Position numbers and translations under genes: made by a program | Notes under the pieces: model-generated | Databases searched by the model: none | What the model was told of the DNA's origin: nothing | What the model saw: only the letters and a program-made list of their open reading frames with translations | DNA from: an uncultured Lachnospiraceae bacterium | GTDB taxonomy: Bacteria > Bacillota > Clostridia > Lachnospirales > Lachnospiraceae | Assembly: GCA_945827765.1 (NCBI GenBank) | Contig: CALZPS010000005.1 | Coordinates: 1-20,147, forward strand | Length of the DNA stretch: 20,147 nt | Direction: 5' to 3' | Shown here: piece by piece, positions 1-7,166 of the stretch | How the letters are laid out: the number at the start of each line of letters is the position of its first letter | Position numbering within the stretch: position 1 is the first letter of the stretch

Positions 1-121
1 TTTGGGAGTGCGAAGCACGAAGAAATCGACGTCAGGCTCATTTGTCGGGCAACTCTTATTATTTTTTGAAACTTATATGTTACTGTGCAGCCCGTACTGG
101 CGCGGAGCTGAATTGTAACTC
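1..121. other. Contig left end, no supported gene
   Basis: No gene can be supported here. A short perfect inverted repeat, GTGC-GAA-GCAC, lies at 8-18. On the minus strand an ATG frame (M-S-L-T-S-I-S-S...) runs off the contig edge, but it has no convincing ribosome binding site. A second imperfect hairpin can be drawn from the CAGCCCG and CGGAGCTG segments around 88-111; it lacks a T-tract on either side, so I do not call it a terminator. Confidence 0.4.
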
Positions 122-235
122 TTAGATATATCCCATCGGTCCGCCATAGCATCCTCCGCAAAGACAGTTGCACAACATCATCGTCACACATAACCGGGAA
201 CATTGCCTGCTGTTTGTGAAATTCTTTTCCGCCAT
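122..235 (-). CDS. Possible 37-aa cysteine-rich small protein
   Basis: An ATG-started frame of 37 codons follows the zinc-ribbon gene by about 46 bases. It is preceded by an in-frame TGA two codons upstream, so this ATG is the first possible start. The product begins MAEKNFTNSRQC and ends CNCLCGGCYGGPMGYI, with six cysteines in all, four of them packed into the last 16 residues together with many glycines. The ribosome binding site is weak (GAGAG directly before the ATG). I do not recognise a family. The cysteine/glycine pattern could bind metal or be a modified peptide, but it could also be a chance ORF near a contig end. Confidence 0.3.
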   Translation of the reverse strand: MAEKNFTNSRQCSRLCVTMMLCNCLCGGCYGGPMGYI

Positions 236-281
236 CTCTCAGACAACTTTCAGCCTGTATTTTCTGCCTGCCAGGCAATTA

Positions 282-689
282 TCAACTTCTTTTCACAAAC
301 GTTGTCTGGCACTTCGGGCATCTTATCTCAATTTTCCCTTTACCGCGCGGAATACGTATTTTCTGCTTGCAACTTGGGCAGCTATAAATATGATGCGTCT
401 TTCGCTGCTGCATCAGATTCTTCTGCTGTGCAAAAAAGCTGCGGATTTTTGACGTTTTCACCAAAAACTGCTGGTTCTCTGCATATCGTTTACTGATATT
501 TCTGGAGAATATACGGAAATAAGAATAAACAAACACCACCAATCCCAATGTGTAAAGCACCGTGCCAAACTGTTTCTCGCCAAAAAAGGAAGAAAACAGC
601 ACCATAACCAATGCCACTACCAGTAAAAATTTGGAAAATGAATCCACGCCATATCGTCCCTGCATAAACCGGATGAGCTTTTCTTTCAT
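282..689 (-). CDS. Zinc-ribbon membrane protein
   Basis: A 135-residue protein of unknown function. Two hydrophobic segments, at about residues 18-36 and 42-60, form a membrane hairpin. A basic, glutamine-rich linker follows (about 65-100), then a C-terminal zinc ribbon with CPSC at 104-107 and CPKC at 124-127, expected to lie in the cytoplasm and hold one Zn ion. The start is supported by AAGGAG about 9 bases upstream of the ATG. It is probably transcribed separately from the ABC cassette, because 210 bases with a possible promoter lie between them. Similar small zinc-ribbon membrane proteins are common and uncharacterised in Clostridia; the motif does not reveal a substrate or partner. Confidence 0.75.
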   Translation of the reverse strand: MKEKLIRFMQGRYGVDSFSKFLLVVALVMVLFSSFFGEKQFGTVLYTLGLVVFVYSYFRIFSRNISKRYAENQQFLVKTSKIRSFFAQQKNLMQQRKTHHIYSCPSCKQKIRIPRGKGKIEIRCPKCQTTFVKRS

Positions 690-693
690 GAAT

Positions 694-714
694 TTATGTC
701 TCCTTTTCTTTCAT
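694..714 (-). CDS. Six-codon leader ORF (MKEKET)
   Basis: Directly upstream of the zinc-ribbon gene is ATG AAA GAA AAG GAG ACA TAA, with GGGAGG three bases before its ATG. The first twelve bases, ATGAAAGAAAAG, recur exactly as the start of the zinc-ribbon gene 25 bases later, and the AAGGAG inside the mini-ORF is that gene's ribosome binding site. It may be a translated leader coupled to the next gene or simply a local duplication of a start region. Confidence 0.25.
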   Translation of the reverse strand: MKEKET

Positions 715-782
715 AGTCCTCCCGCAAAAAATTATGGTTCGCATTCAGACCGTTACTCTATGTAAAATACAATATGCTGTTT

Positions 783-811
783 ATTTTCCTCTTATTTCCT
801 TCTAATGTCAA
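783..811 (-). promoter_or_regulatory. Possible promoter of the zinc-ribbon gene
   Basis: On the minus strand a perfect TTGACA (-35, 811-806) is followed 17 bases later by a poor -10, GAAAAT (788-783), in an A/T-rich stretch about 95-120 bases before the zinc-ribbon start. The -35 is consensus but the -10 is weak, so this is a low-confidence call. I saw no other gene or clear terminator in 715-899. Confidence 0.25.
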
Positions 812-899
812 TAAACTGACCATTAAATTTACAAAAACTCTGGTCATAAGTAAGCGGAATGAGACAAAACACGCTTTACGAGTTTAGCCCGTTAGCAAG

Positions 900-1436
900 T
901 CAGTCGTCAAGCTGTGCCATTTCATCCAGTGTATACTGTAAATCTGCGACCACGCCGCTGTTTACCGTGTATATTTCTGCTGTCTCCGGATTCATCACAT
1001 AATAATCCTCGCCGACCGCATTTCCGAAGTATAATTGTACTTCTTTCCCATTCGCATCCGTCAGCAGAATTTTATATGCCGGGGCGTCAAGACCATACGC
1101 CGCCGGTTCATCCGCATTCTCTATATATCTGGTGGATGCCAAACGTCTGAATTCATCCGCAATCTGCTGCGGATACCCCTGTGCCAGCGGGAAATCCGTA
1201 TCTTCCACATATGTCCATACTCCGTCCTGCAGCTCAAACCCCAGCTCCCCGTTTCCGATATCGTAAGAAAATGCTGTAATCTCATCCAGTTCCGTGACAT
1301 AAACCGTATTCTGTTCTGTCTCTTTCTGCTCCTGCTCTTCTTTCCGTTCTTCCCGGAACTGCATTCCAAAATAGGCAAGTAGCAACAGAATCAACACAAT
1401 TCCTAATATACACATTTGATTTCGTTTTTTTTCCAT
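900..1436 (-). CDS. Short DUF4340-like membrane-anchored protein
   Basis: Last gene of the ABC cassette; a membrane-anchored extracytoplasmic protein of unknown function. From the chosen start it has 178 residues: one membrane segment at about 8-27, a charged E/K/Q linker, then a domain resembling DUF4340 (a Y-V-x-E-L-D-x-I-x-x-F core, a VWTY strand, and the phrases AAYGLDAPAYKILL and YYVMNPETAEIYTV typical of that domain). The start at 1436 has GGAGGG six bases upstream. An alternative ATG at 1457 forms an ATGA overlap with the stop of the GldG-like gene, giving 185 residues and translational coupling. DUF4340 proteins beside GldG-type genes are often much longer, with repeated domains, so this is a reduced version. 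Domain assignment is by eye. Confidence 0.7.
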   Translation of the reverse strand: MEKKRNQMCILGIVLILLLLAYFGMQFREERKEEQEQKETEQNTVYVTELDEITAFSYDIGNGELGFELQDGVWTYVEDTDFPLAQGYPQQIADEFRRLASTRYIENADEPAAYGLDAPAYKILLTDANGKEVQLYFGNAVGEDYYVMNPETAEIYTVNSGVVADLQYTLDEMAQLDD

Positions 1437-1453
1437 ACACACCCTCCGGTTTT

Positions 1454-2890
1454 TCATGCTTTCCTTCGTTTTGTCCATACTACAACACCGCCAATCAGCA
1501 GGATTGCCGGAATTGCAAAAATCACAAACAAGCTTAAGAGTCCTGCATGCTGCACGGTATTATATTCTACCGCCAGACTCTTCGGCTCGATAGAGAGATT
1601 TTGTACCCCATCAAAATTTGCCGTCACTGCATTCATGAAAAGAGTGGTGTTTTCCAATGTAGAAAAAGTGTCCGTTATCTGAGAATCAATAAGCGTCGCC
1701 GAGGAAATGACCGTCAGTCGGCTTGTTTTTGTCTCCGCACTGTCTTCCTCGTCCGCTTCATCTCCGTTATCTGTACTTACTGTCTCAGTCGCCACGGCTC
1801 CTATCGTATATGTTCCTTCCGTCTCATCCGTCTCGGTCACGGCATACGCCCCGCTGCTGGTCGTCATAAATTCACTCACATGAATCGTATCCCGAGCCGC
1901 GTCAACCATGTTCAGTCCCTGTGCATAAATCATCAGAACCATTTCAGAGGAAATTCCCTGCGCCAAATCCCCGCTCACATTTAATTCCGGAAAAATATAA
2001 TATGGATTCCCCTGATAGCACCGTTTCGTATCTGCAATATATCCGTCAGCTATCTCCATTCCGTACTCCGCCAGTAATGATTCCAGATTCGGCATCCTGG
2101 TTTCCACATTTTCGCCAAGCAGAAGCATCACCTTTCCGCCATCTGCCAGATATTCACTGATGCACTTCCTCTCCACCTCTGCCAGATCTGCCAGCGGAGC
2201 ATTCAACAGCAACAAATCACAATCTGACGGAATCTGTGCCTCCATCAACAGATTCACCTCGGAGACAGAATAATTATTTTTCTTCATCATATCCGAGACC
2301 GTATGAGAAAATGATGTTTCCCCATGTCCGGTCGTCAGATAAATCGTTTCGTTTGCATCGTTTGTCACGTAGTTGACTGCACTCGTCAACTGTCCTTCCG
2401 CGTCAAACTCACTCTCCGAATAACTCCCCGTATAATAATAGGAAGAGTAATCCATCACTATTATATCTGAAAATGTCACTGTCGTAGATTTCTGCGTACT
2501 TTCATTCGTCACCACGATTGTATTTTCAGATGTATCATATTCTGTCAGTGCTGCCGGATGCAGCACCGGGTCAATCCATTCCACGGCAATGTGTTTGGAC
2601 AGACCGGCATATTTACTTAAAAAGGTCTTAATCCGCTCATCCGTGCTTTCTTTTTCTGCCAAAACGGTAAATGTCACATCATCCTCAAGAGAATTCAGCA
2701 GATTGCGGCTCACCTCCGTAATCTCATAGAGATTCGTATCGCTTACATCAATATTTCTCATATTTTCCGGGAGCTGACCGACAAGCAAATTTGCCACAAC
2801 CACAATGGCAAGTACAATCGCTGTCAGACCTACGCTGTAGCTCCCCTGTTTCATTTTTGTTGATTGAAATAGGTTCTTTATCTTTTCCAC
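1454..2890 (-). CDS. GldG-family ABC-associated extracytoplasmic protein
   Basis: A 478-residue auxiliary component of an ABC-2 type transporter, resembling GldG (ABC_transp_aux, PF09822). An N-terminal membrane helix lies at about residues 18-38. A long extracytoplasmic region follows, containing the family's YEITEVSRNLLNSL start, a thioredoxin-like segment and an IYLTTGHGE motif. A C-terminal helix sits at about 450-470, followed by the basic tail TKRRKA. The GTG at 2890 is chosen because AGGAGG lies 7 bases upstream; an in-frame TTG at 2911 has no ribosome binding site. The start lies 12 bases downstream of the permease stop. In Bacteroidetes GldAFG is tied to gliding motility, but in Firmicutes the homologous cassette has no established role, so I do not assign one. 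Confidence 0.82.
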   Translation of the reverse strand: MEKIKNLFQSTKMKQGSYSVGLTAIVLAIVVVANLLVGQLPENMRNIDVSDTNLYEITEVSRNLLNSLEDDVTFTVLAEKESTDERIKTFLSKYAGLSKHIAVEWIDPVLHPAALTEYDTSENTIVVTNESTQKSTTVTFSDIIVMDYSSYYYTGSYSESEFDAEGQLTSAVNYVTNDANETIYLTTGHGETSFSHTVSDMMKKNNYSVSEVNLLMEAQIPSDCDLLLLNAPLADLAEVERKCISEYLADGGKVMLLLGENVETRMPNLESLLAEYGMEIADGYIADTKRCYQGNPYYIFPELNVSGDLAQGISSEMVLMIYAQGLNMVDAARDTIHVSEFMTTSSGAYAVTETDETEGTYTIGAVATETVSTDNGDEADEEDSAETKTSRLTVISSATLIDSQITDTFSTLENTTLFMNAVTANFDGVQNLSIEPKSLAVEYNTVQHAGLLSLFVIFAIPAILLIGGVVVWTKRRKA

Positions 2891-2901
2891 GGCAATTCCT
2901 C

Positions 2902-3768
2902 CTAACTCCAACGTCTTTTCTGAATCGCCTGTACCGTCAGAAACACAAAGACTGCAATAAGTGACAGATACAGGAAAATTCCGCCGATATCTACGATGCT
3001 GTTATTCGTCACGCTCGAAAACACATCATCGAGCGCCAGTTTTCCCAACAGGTTTGTCAAAAGGTTTTCATACCGTGTAGAATCCACAAAATACACAATC
3101 ACACAGCCAATCACGGATGCCGCCTCCAGTAGTGCTCCGACCAGCCAATTCTGCATCATACGGTAAATATAAAATACAATCGCACTTAGAATCGCAATCA
3201 TTCCCATCAGACAGCCTTCTGCGGAAGATGGCAGAAACTCCATCAGTCCATTCCACAGATACAACACCAACAGTACCCCGAAAGTACTGATGAAGGCGAT
3301 GATCTGACTCTCCGTCTGCGCTGACATAAACATCCCGATTGCCACATATACACATCCAAGCAGAAAAAAGATACCGATGGAAATGTAATCCACCTTCAAA
3401 TAAGCCGTTCCGTTTGCCTTGATAATCAATGGAAACAAGCAGAAAATCAGGTTGGGGATGGCAACAACCGTAACCATCGCCATATATTTTCCGAGAACCA
3501 GTTTCGTCAAGCTGACCGGAGCAGTCAAAAGAAGCTGGTCCGTCTTATTTTTTCGTTCTTCCGCAAAACTTTTCATCGTAATCAGCGGAATTCCTACAAT
3601 AAATACGATCAGAGACCCCGACAATGTATAAGAAAAATATGGATATCCGTAAGTCAGGTTATATGCCGTAAAATAAATTCCCGTAAATGCCACCAGAAAC
3701 GCCACAAACACGCAGCCGGTGACCGACTGGAAATAGGATTTTAGTTCCCGTTTATAAATCGCTGTCAT
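2902..3768 (-). CDS. ABC-2 type permease, GldF-like
   Basis: A 288-residue integral membrane subunit that would pair with the ATPase encoded just upstream. It starts MTAIYKRELKSYFQS, typical of ABC-2 permeases whose N-terminal amphipathic helix precedes the first membrane span. About six hydrophobic segments follow. Between spans two and three is the conserved FAEERKNKTDQLLLTAPVS cytoplasmic stretch with the E-x-x-x-x-T-x-x-L-L-x-x-P pattern of the family. The ATG at 3768 is chosen because GGAAAGGAG lies about 10 bases upstream; it overlaps the end of the ATPase gene by 17 bases, which suggests translational coupling. The transported substrate cannot be told from sequence. Confidence 0.85.
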   Translation of the reverse strand: MTAIYKRELKSYFQSVTGCVFVAFLVAFTGIYFTAYNLTYGYPYFSYTLSGSLIVFIVGIPLITMKSFAEERKNKTDQLLLTAPVSLTKLVLGKYMAMVTVVAIPNLIFCLFPLIIKANGTAYLKVDYISIGIFFLLGCVYVAIGMFMSAQTESQIIAFISTFGVLLVLYLWNGLMEFLPSSAEGCLMGMIAILSAIVFYIYRMMQNWLVGALLEAASVIGCVIVYFVDSTRYENLLTNLLGKLALDDVFSSVTNNSIVDIGGIFLYLSLIAVFVFLTVQAIQKRRWS

Positions 3769-4771
3769 CTGTATCACGCTCCTTTCCCTGTATTTTGACT
3801 GAATCTCGCTGTACGCCTTCACACTTCCGTGTTTCCGCCGAATCTCCCTGTGTCAGTTCCATAAAGACATCTTCCAGACTGGCCTTTGTTGTCTTGAGCA
3901 TCACCAGCGGGCATTGATTTTCGGCAAACGCCAGAAATACTTTCTCTCTGATATCCTCTCCGCCTTTGGCATCAAACCGGGCATAGACTGTTTTGTCCTT
4001 CTGAACTTTTACCTGTATATTCTCCGCACAGCCCATTTCCTGTAAAATGTGCTCCGTCTGCTCCATGCTGCCCGTGGACTCTATCTCAAGACTTTCGGTA
4101 CCGTGCATCACCTGTTCCAGATTGTCCGGCGTGTCGCTCGCCACCAGTTTTCCATTGGAAATGATTAAAATGTAGTCGCACACTTCCCGCACCTCCGCCA
4201 AAATATGCGAGCTTAAAATGACCGTATGTTTTTCGGACAGACTGCGTATCAATTCTCTGATTTCGATAATCTGTTTCGGATCAAGCCCGACCGTCGGCTC
4301 ATCCAGAATAATAATATCCGGGAAACCCAAAAGTGCCTGTGCCAGCCCCACACGCTGTTTGTAGCCTTTGGAGAGATTACGAATCAGCCGCTGCGAAACC
4401 ATTTCCAGTTTTGTCAGTTCTATCACTTTCTTGATTTGTTTTTCCCGCTCATTTCCGGGAATTCGTTTTAATTCTGCCGCAAACTCCAGATATTCCATGA
4501 CTGTCATATCCGTATAAAGGGGCGGAATCTCCGGCAGATACCCGATACATTTCTTCGCCTGCTCCGGCTCTTTTAAAATATCATACCCGTCAATGAACAC
4601 CTGTCCCTCTGTCGCTCCCAGATAACCGGTCATGATATTCATCGTCGTTGATTTCCCGGCACCGTTAGGTCCCAGAAACCCATAAATTTTTCCCGGTTTC
4701 AGATGAAAACTCAAATGGTCTACCGCCACATGGTCTCCATATTTTTTCACCAAATCTTTTACTTCTATCAA
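3752..4771 (-). CDS. ABC transporter ATP-binding protein, GldA-like
   Basis: A 339-residue ATPase that drives the ABC-2 permease encoded downstream. All ABC motifs are intact: Walker A GPNGAGKS at 34-41, signature LSKGYKQ at 133-139, Walker B IIILDEPT at 153-160, D-loop GLDP and switch histidine SSH at about 189. Residues beyond about 220 form a C-terminal extension ending in the KASLEDVFMELT motif seen in GldA/CcmA-type ATPases. The TTG at 4771 is preferred because GGAGGG lies 7 bases upstream and gives MIEVKDLVKKYGD, the usual beginning; an in-frame ATG at 4801 would add ten residues lacking family similarity. It is the first gene of a four-gene operon. Confidence 0.88.
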   Translation of the reverse strand: MIEVKDLVKKYGDHVAVDHLSFHLKPGKIYGFLGPNGAGKSTTMNIMTGYLGATEGQVFIDGYDILKEPEQAKKCIGYLPEIPPLYTDMTVMEYLEFAAELKRIPGNEREKQIKKVIELTKLEMVSQRLIRNLSKGYKQRVGLAQALLGFPDIIILDEPTVGLDPKQIIEIRELIRSLSEKHTVILSSHILAEVREVCDYILIISNGKLVASDTPDNLEQVMHGTESLEIESTGSMEQTEHILQEMGCAENIQVKVQKDKTVYARFDAKGGEDIREKVFLAFAENQCPLVMLKTTKASLEDVFMELTQGDSAETRKCEGVQRDSVKIQGKERDTDDSDL

Positions 4772-5086
4772 ATCTGTCCCTCCTTGTATCCTGCCACACA
4801 CATTCTTGGTTTTTATCGTATGCGGATGTATACATCGATATGCCGTGCCATCTACGTTTGACCAGCACGGCTGAATCGTTACATATTCTGCCGGCAGTAC
4901 CCGTCTGAATGGTACTGCCGCATATCCGTTTTTTACGGTAACAAAGTTTTGTGAAGTTTTTGTGTCACAACTGTGATAATGTTCTGAATTGAAGATTTGA
5001 ATAAGAATGATGTCGGGCAGTTCATTTCATAAAGCAAAGACCGTACCTACGGGACGCGCCACAGGCGGCTTTCTTCTGATTCATGG
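4772..5086. other. Intergenic leader region of the ABC cassette
   Basis: There is no gene here. The minus-strand transcript of the ABC cassette should begin in this region. It holds a 10-bp hairpin (4892-4920), a small CCGT-T5-ACGG inverted repeat (4926-4938), the palindrome TTGTGTCACAA (4960-4970) beside further TCACA/TGTGA half-sites, and the 10-base palindrome ATGTATACAT near 4825-4835. I could not pick a convincing -35/-10 pair. Confidence 0.4.
4892..4920 (-). promoter_or_regulatory. 10-bp inverted repeat in the ABC-cassette leader
   Basis: The arms CGGCAGTACC (4892-4901) and GGTACTGCCG (4911-4920) are perfect complements around a 9-base loop, about 120 bases upstream of the ATPase start. 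Read on the minus strand there is no following T-tract, so it is not a simple terminator. It may be an operator, a stabilising leader stem or part of a switch. Confidence 0.4.
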
Positions 5087-5126
5087 CAAAAACAAACCAG
5101 AGGGAGAATCATTTTCCCTCTGGTTT
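5087..5126 (-). terminator. Rho-independent terminator of the sugar operon
   Basis: A perfect 12-bp stem, AAACCAGAGGGA (5094-5105) with TCCCTCTGGTTT (5115-5126), closes a 9-base loop. On the minus strand the stem is followed by GTTTTT, so it ends transcription coming from the isomerase/reductase fusion gene, whose stop lies about 125 bases upstream. It separates that operon from the ABC cassette. Confidence 0.8.
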
Positions 5127-5249
5127 ATCCGAGATGGAGCTGTTTTTTCAACGTTTCCTGCAAAACTTGTAAATAATTTGTATTACATTCAAGAGCTGCC
5201 GCATTCAGCCATGTTTTTTATCTGCCCACATCCCCACTCATCCGGCCTA

Positions 5250-7067
5250 TTATTGCTCCAGATACGCCACATCCTCCGCACTCAACAGCGCATTTGCCGC
5301 CGCGATATTATCCCGCATACGATTCGGATTTGTGGTGCTCACCACCGCAAACACATTCATTTCATTGCTGAAAATGTATCTCATGGCAATCTGGGAAACG
5401 CTCATCTGATCTCTGGCGGCAAGTTCCTCCGCCCTTGCAAGGCGGGTCATATTGACCTCATGTAAATAGCCCTTCTGTCCGGCATTGTCCAGAACTTTTT
5501 TTGCTCCTTCATAATCACCGGAATGAAACTTTCCGCTGAAGAAACCACGTCCGAGACTGGAATATGCAATCACCGGCATCTGTTTTTCTGCATACCATGC
5601 TCTGGCATCTGCGTTTGCCGCTCCGGAAATGGTAACACACTCCCCGCCCCATGGGTCATTCACCTGCTCCGCCAGACCAAAGTTAGGGCTGGAAACACAG
5701 AATCCTTCTAACCCATGTGCGGAAGCGTAGGCATTTGCCTCCTCGATTCGCTGATGTGTCCAGTTGGAGACTCCAAACACCTTTATCTTTCCCTGCTGTT
5801 TCATTTCATTCAAACAATCAATCACTTCGGAGACCGGTGTGTTCGGGTCGTCTCTATGTAATAGATAGATATCAATATAGTCCGTCTGCAGTGTTTTCAG
5901 GCTTATTGCCAATTCTTTTTCTATCACATTGCGGTTGACACAGACCTTTCCGCTCATGCTGACATTCCCGCATTTGGTGAGCAGTACGACTCTGTCCCGG
6001 TTATTTCTGGCTTTGACCCACTCTCCCAGCGCCTTTTCCGCTCTGCCATAGCCTCTGGCGCAATCAAAGGCATTGATTCCCGCCGCATACACCGCATCCA
6101 ACAGTGCCTCGACATTTTTCCCCATCAGCATCGGCCCTATCGCCGTTCCGAAAAAGATTCGGGAAACCGGCAAAGCGATTCCTTCTATCCTGGCGTATGG
6201 CGGTCTTTGCAGGCTGCCGTCCAATACGCTGCAGATAAATGTGGCGTATGGATTTACCCACTGTGCATTATCCGTACCGTGAACACCTTTTTTCATCGAA
6301 TATTCAATTGCCAACGCTCCCGTATATCCATCTTTCTTCAACGCCAGAAGAAGTTCCTTCATCGGAATGATACCGCTGCCTGTTGCCACAGGTACGATTT
6401 TTTGTCCGTCGACACAAGTCTCACCCTCTGCAAAATCTCCCACAACCACATCTTTCAAATGCACACGAATGATGTAATCTTTCAGCATTTCATAAATCGC
6501 CATCTCATCACAGGATGTATCCGCAACCCGAAAATTGCCGGTATCAAAAATCAGTCCCAGCCCGGGCACATGCTCCAACACATACTTACAGTCCTCGGCA
6601 GATGCCAGCGGCTTATACGCATGCGGTGTATTTTCAAATCCAATCTGTATGTCATACTTTTTCGCCAAATCAACAGCCAAAGTAAACTTTTCCACCGCGA
6701 TATCGAGCATTTCCTGTCTGTCAAGCCCAGCACATATTTTTGGCTCTTTAGGGACGGTCTGTCCCGGAACTACCATAAGATACCTGCTTCCAAAACGTTT
6801 TGCCATATCCAGAGCTGCGGTCAGCTGTTGTTCAACTTTGTCCGGTGCCGTATAAAAGGCAGGTGCGGTGATAAGGCATCCGCAGGTGATACCATATTTT
6901 TTCATCGCATCCTGTAGTTTCTTTTCCCCATACAGCTTTACTTCCATCTCCATAATATCCATCATATGGATACTATTCTCAGCCGCAATCTGACATAGTT
7001 TTTCCGCATTGATTTTGCCAAAGGCAATGTCTCGCATCATGGAAAATGTCATAAGTGTCAGTTCCAT
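5250..7067 (-). CDS. Fusion: sugar isomerase/epimerase barrel + aldo/keto reductase
   Basis: A single 605-residue frame joins two cytoplasmic enzymes. Residues 1 to about 282 are a xylose-isomerase-like TIM barrel with the usual metal ligands E145 (GFENTP), D175 (IFDTGN), H203 (VHLKD) and E255 (AIEYS). Residues from about 292 to 605 are an aldo/keto reductase with an intact catalytic tetrad: D335 and Y340 (FDCARGYG), K365 (LLTKCG) and H404 (LLHRDD), plus FGVSNWT and a C-terminal nucleotide-binding region (VVSTTNPNRMRDN). Both halves are of normal length, so nothing is truncated. The ATG at 7067 has GGGGGA six bases upstream. A possible ribosome site (GAAGGA) precedes an in-frame TTG at residue 299, so a separate reductase could also be made. 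It is the last gene of the sugar operon. Substrates are unknown; an epimerised and reduced or oxidised sugar is inferred. Confidence 0.88.
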   Translation of the reverse strand: MELTLMTFSMMRDIAFGKINAEKLCQIAAENSIHMMDIMEMEVKLYGEKKLQDAMKKYGITCGCLITAPAFYTAPDKVEQQLTAALDMAKRFGSRYLMVVPGQTVPKEPKICAGLDRQEMLDIAVEKFTLAVDLAKKYDIQIGFENTPHAYKPLASAEDCKYVLEHVPGLGLIFDTGNFRVADTSCDEMAIYEMLKDYIIRVHLKDVVVGDFAEGETCVDGQKIVPVATGSGIIPMKELLLALKKDGYTGALAIEYSMKKGVHGTDNAQWVNPYATFICSVLDGSLQRPPYARIEGIALPVSRIFFGTAIGPMLMGKNVEALLDAVYAAGINAFDCARGYGRAEKALGEWVKARNNRDRVVLLTKCGNVSMSGKVCVNRNVIEKELAISLKTLQTDYIDIYLLHRDDPNTPVSEVIDCLNEMKQQGKIKVFGVSNWTHQRIEEANAYASAHGLEGFCVSSPNFGLAEQVNDPWGGECVTISGAANADARAWYAEKQMPVIAYSSLGRGFFSGKFHSGDYEGAKKVLDNAGQKGYLHEVNMTRLARAEELAARDQMSVSQIAMRYIFSNEMNVFAVVSTTNPNRMRDNIAAANALLSAEDVAYLEQ

Positions 7068-7095
7068 CTCAGTTCCCCCATTATCTGTTTTCTTA

Positions 7096-7104
7096 ATTCT
7101 ACCA
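7096..7104 (-). promoter_or_regulatory. Possible extended -10 promoter before the fusion gene
   Basis: On the minus strand TGGTAGAAT matches an extended -10 (TG-N-TAGAAT, five of six bases to TATAAT) about 30 bases before the fusion ATG, within a 99-base gap after the 70-residue zinc-ribbon gene. No good -35 is present, which is tolerated for extended -10 promoters. It could give the fusion gene expression independent of the main operon promoter. Confidence 0.35.
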
Positions 7105-7166
7105 GAAAATGCATGGATTTGATATAGGTAACTGTTCTTTTTTCTTTAAATTTCTCCGCAAAATGG

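Noticed and set aside
841..899. Terminator for the ABC cassette after the DUF4340 gene
   Set aside because: Only an imperfect GCTAA...TTAGC-type repeat is visible, without a T-tract, so no terminator is called.
4892..4938. Rho-independent terminator on the plus strand formed by the 10-bp stem and the later T-run
   Set aside because: The T-run starts about eight bases after the stem, and there is no plus-strand gene upstream to terminate.
5007..5465. 152-codon plus-strand frame spanning the terminator and the end of the fusion gene
   Set aside because: It reads through the 12-bp terminator stem and then antisense to the reductase C-terminus; there is no ribosome binding site or domain.
5250..6200. 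Reductase half of the fusion as a decayed remnant
   Set aside because: All four catalytic residues and the nucleotide-binding end are present and the frame is unbroken at normal length.
6207..6917. 236-codon open frame on the plus strand opposite the fusion enzyme gene
   Set aside because: It is antisense to the isomerase domain, which has clear metal ligands; the plus-strand product is Cys/His/Arg-rich with no recognisable domain.
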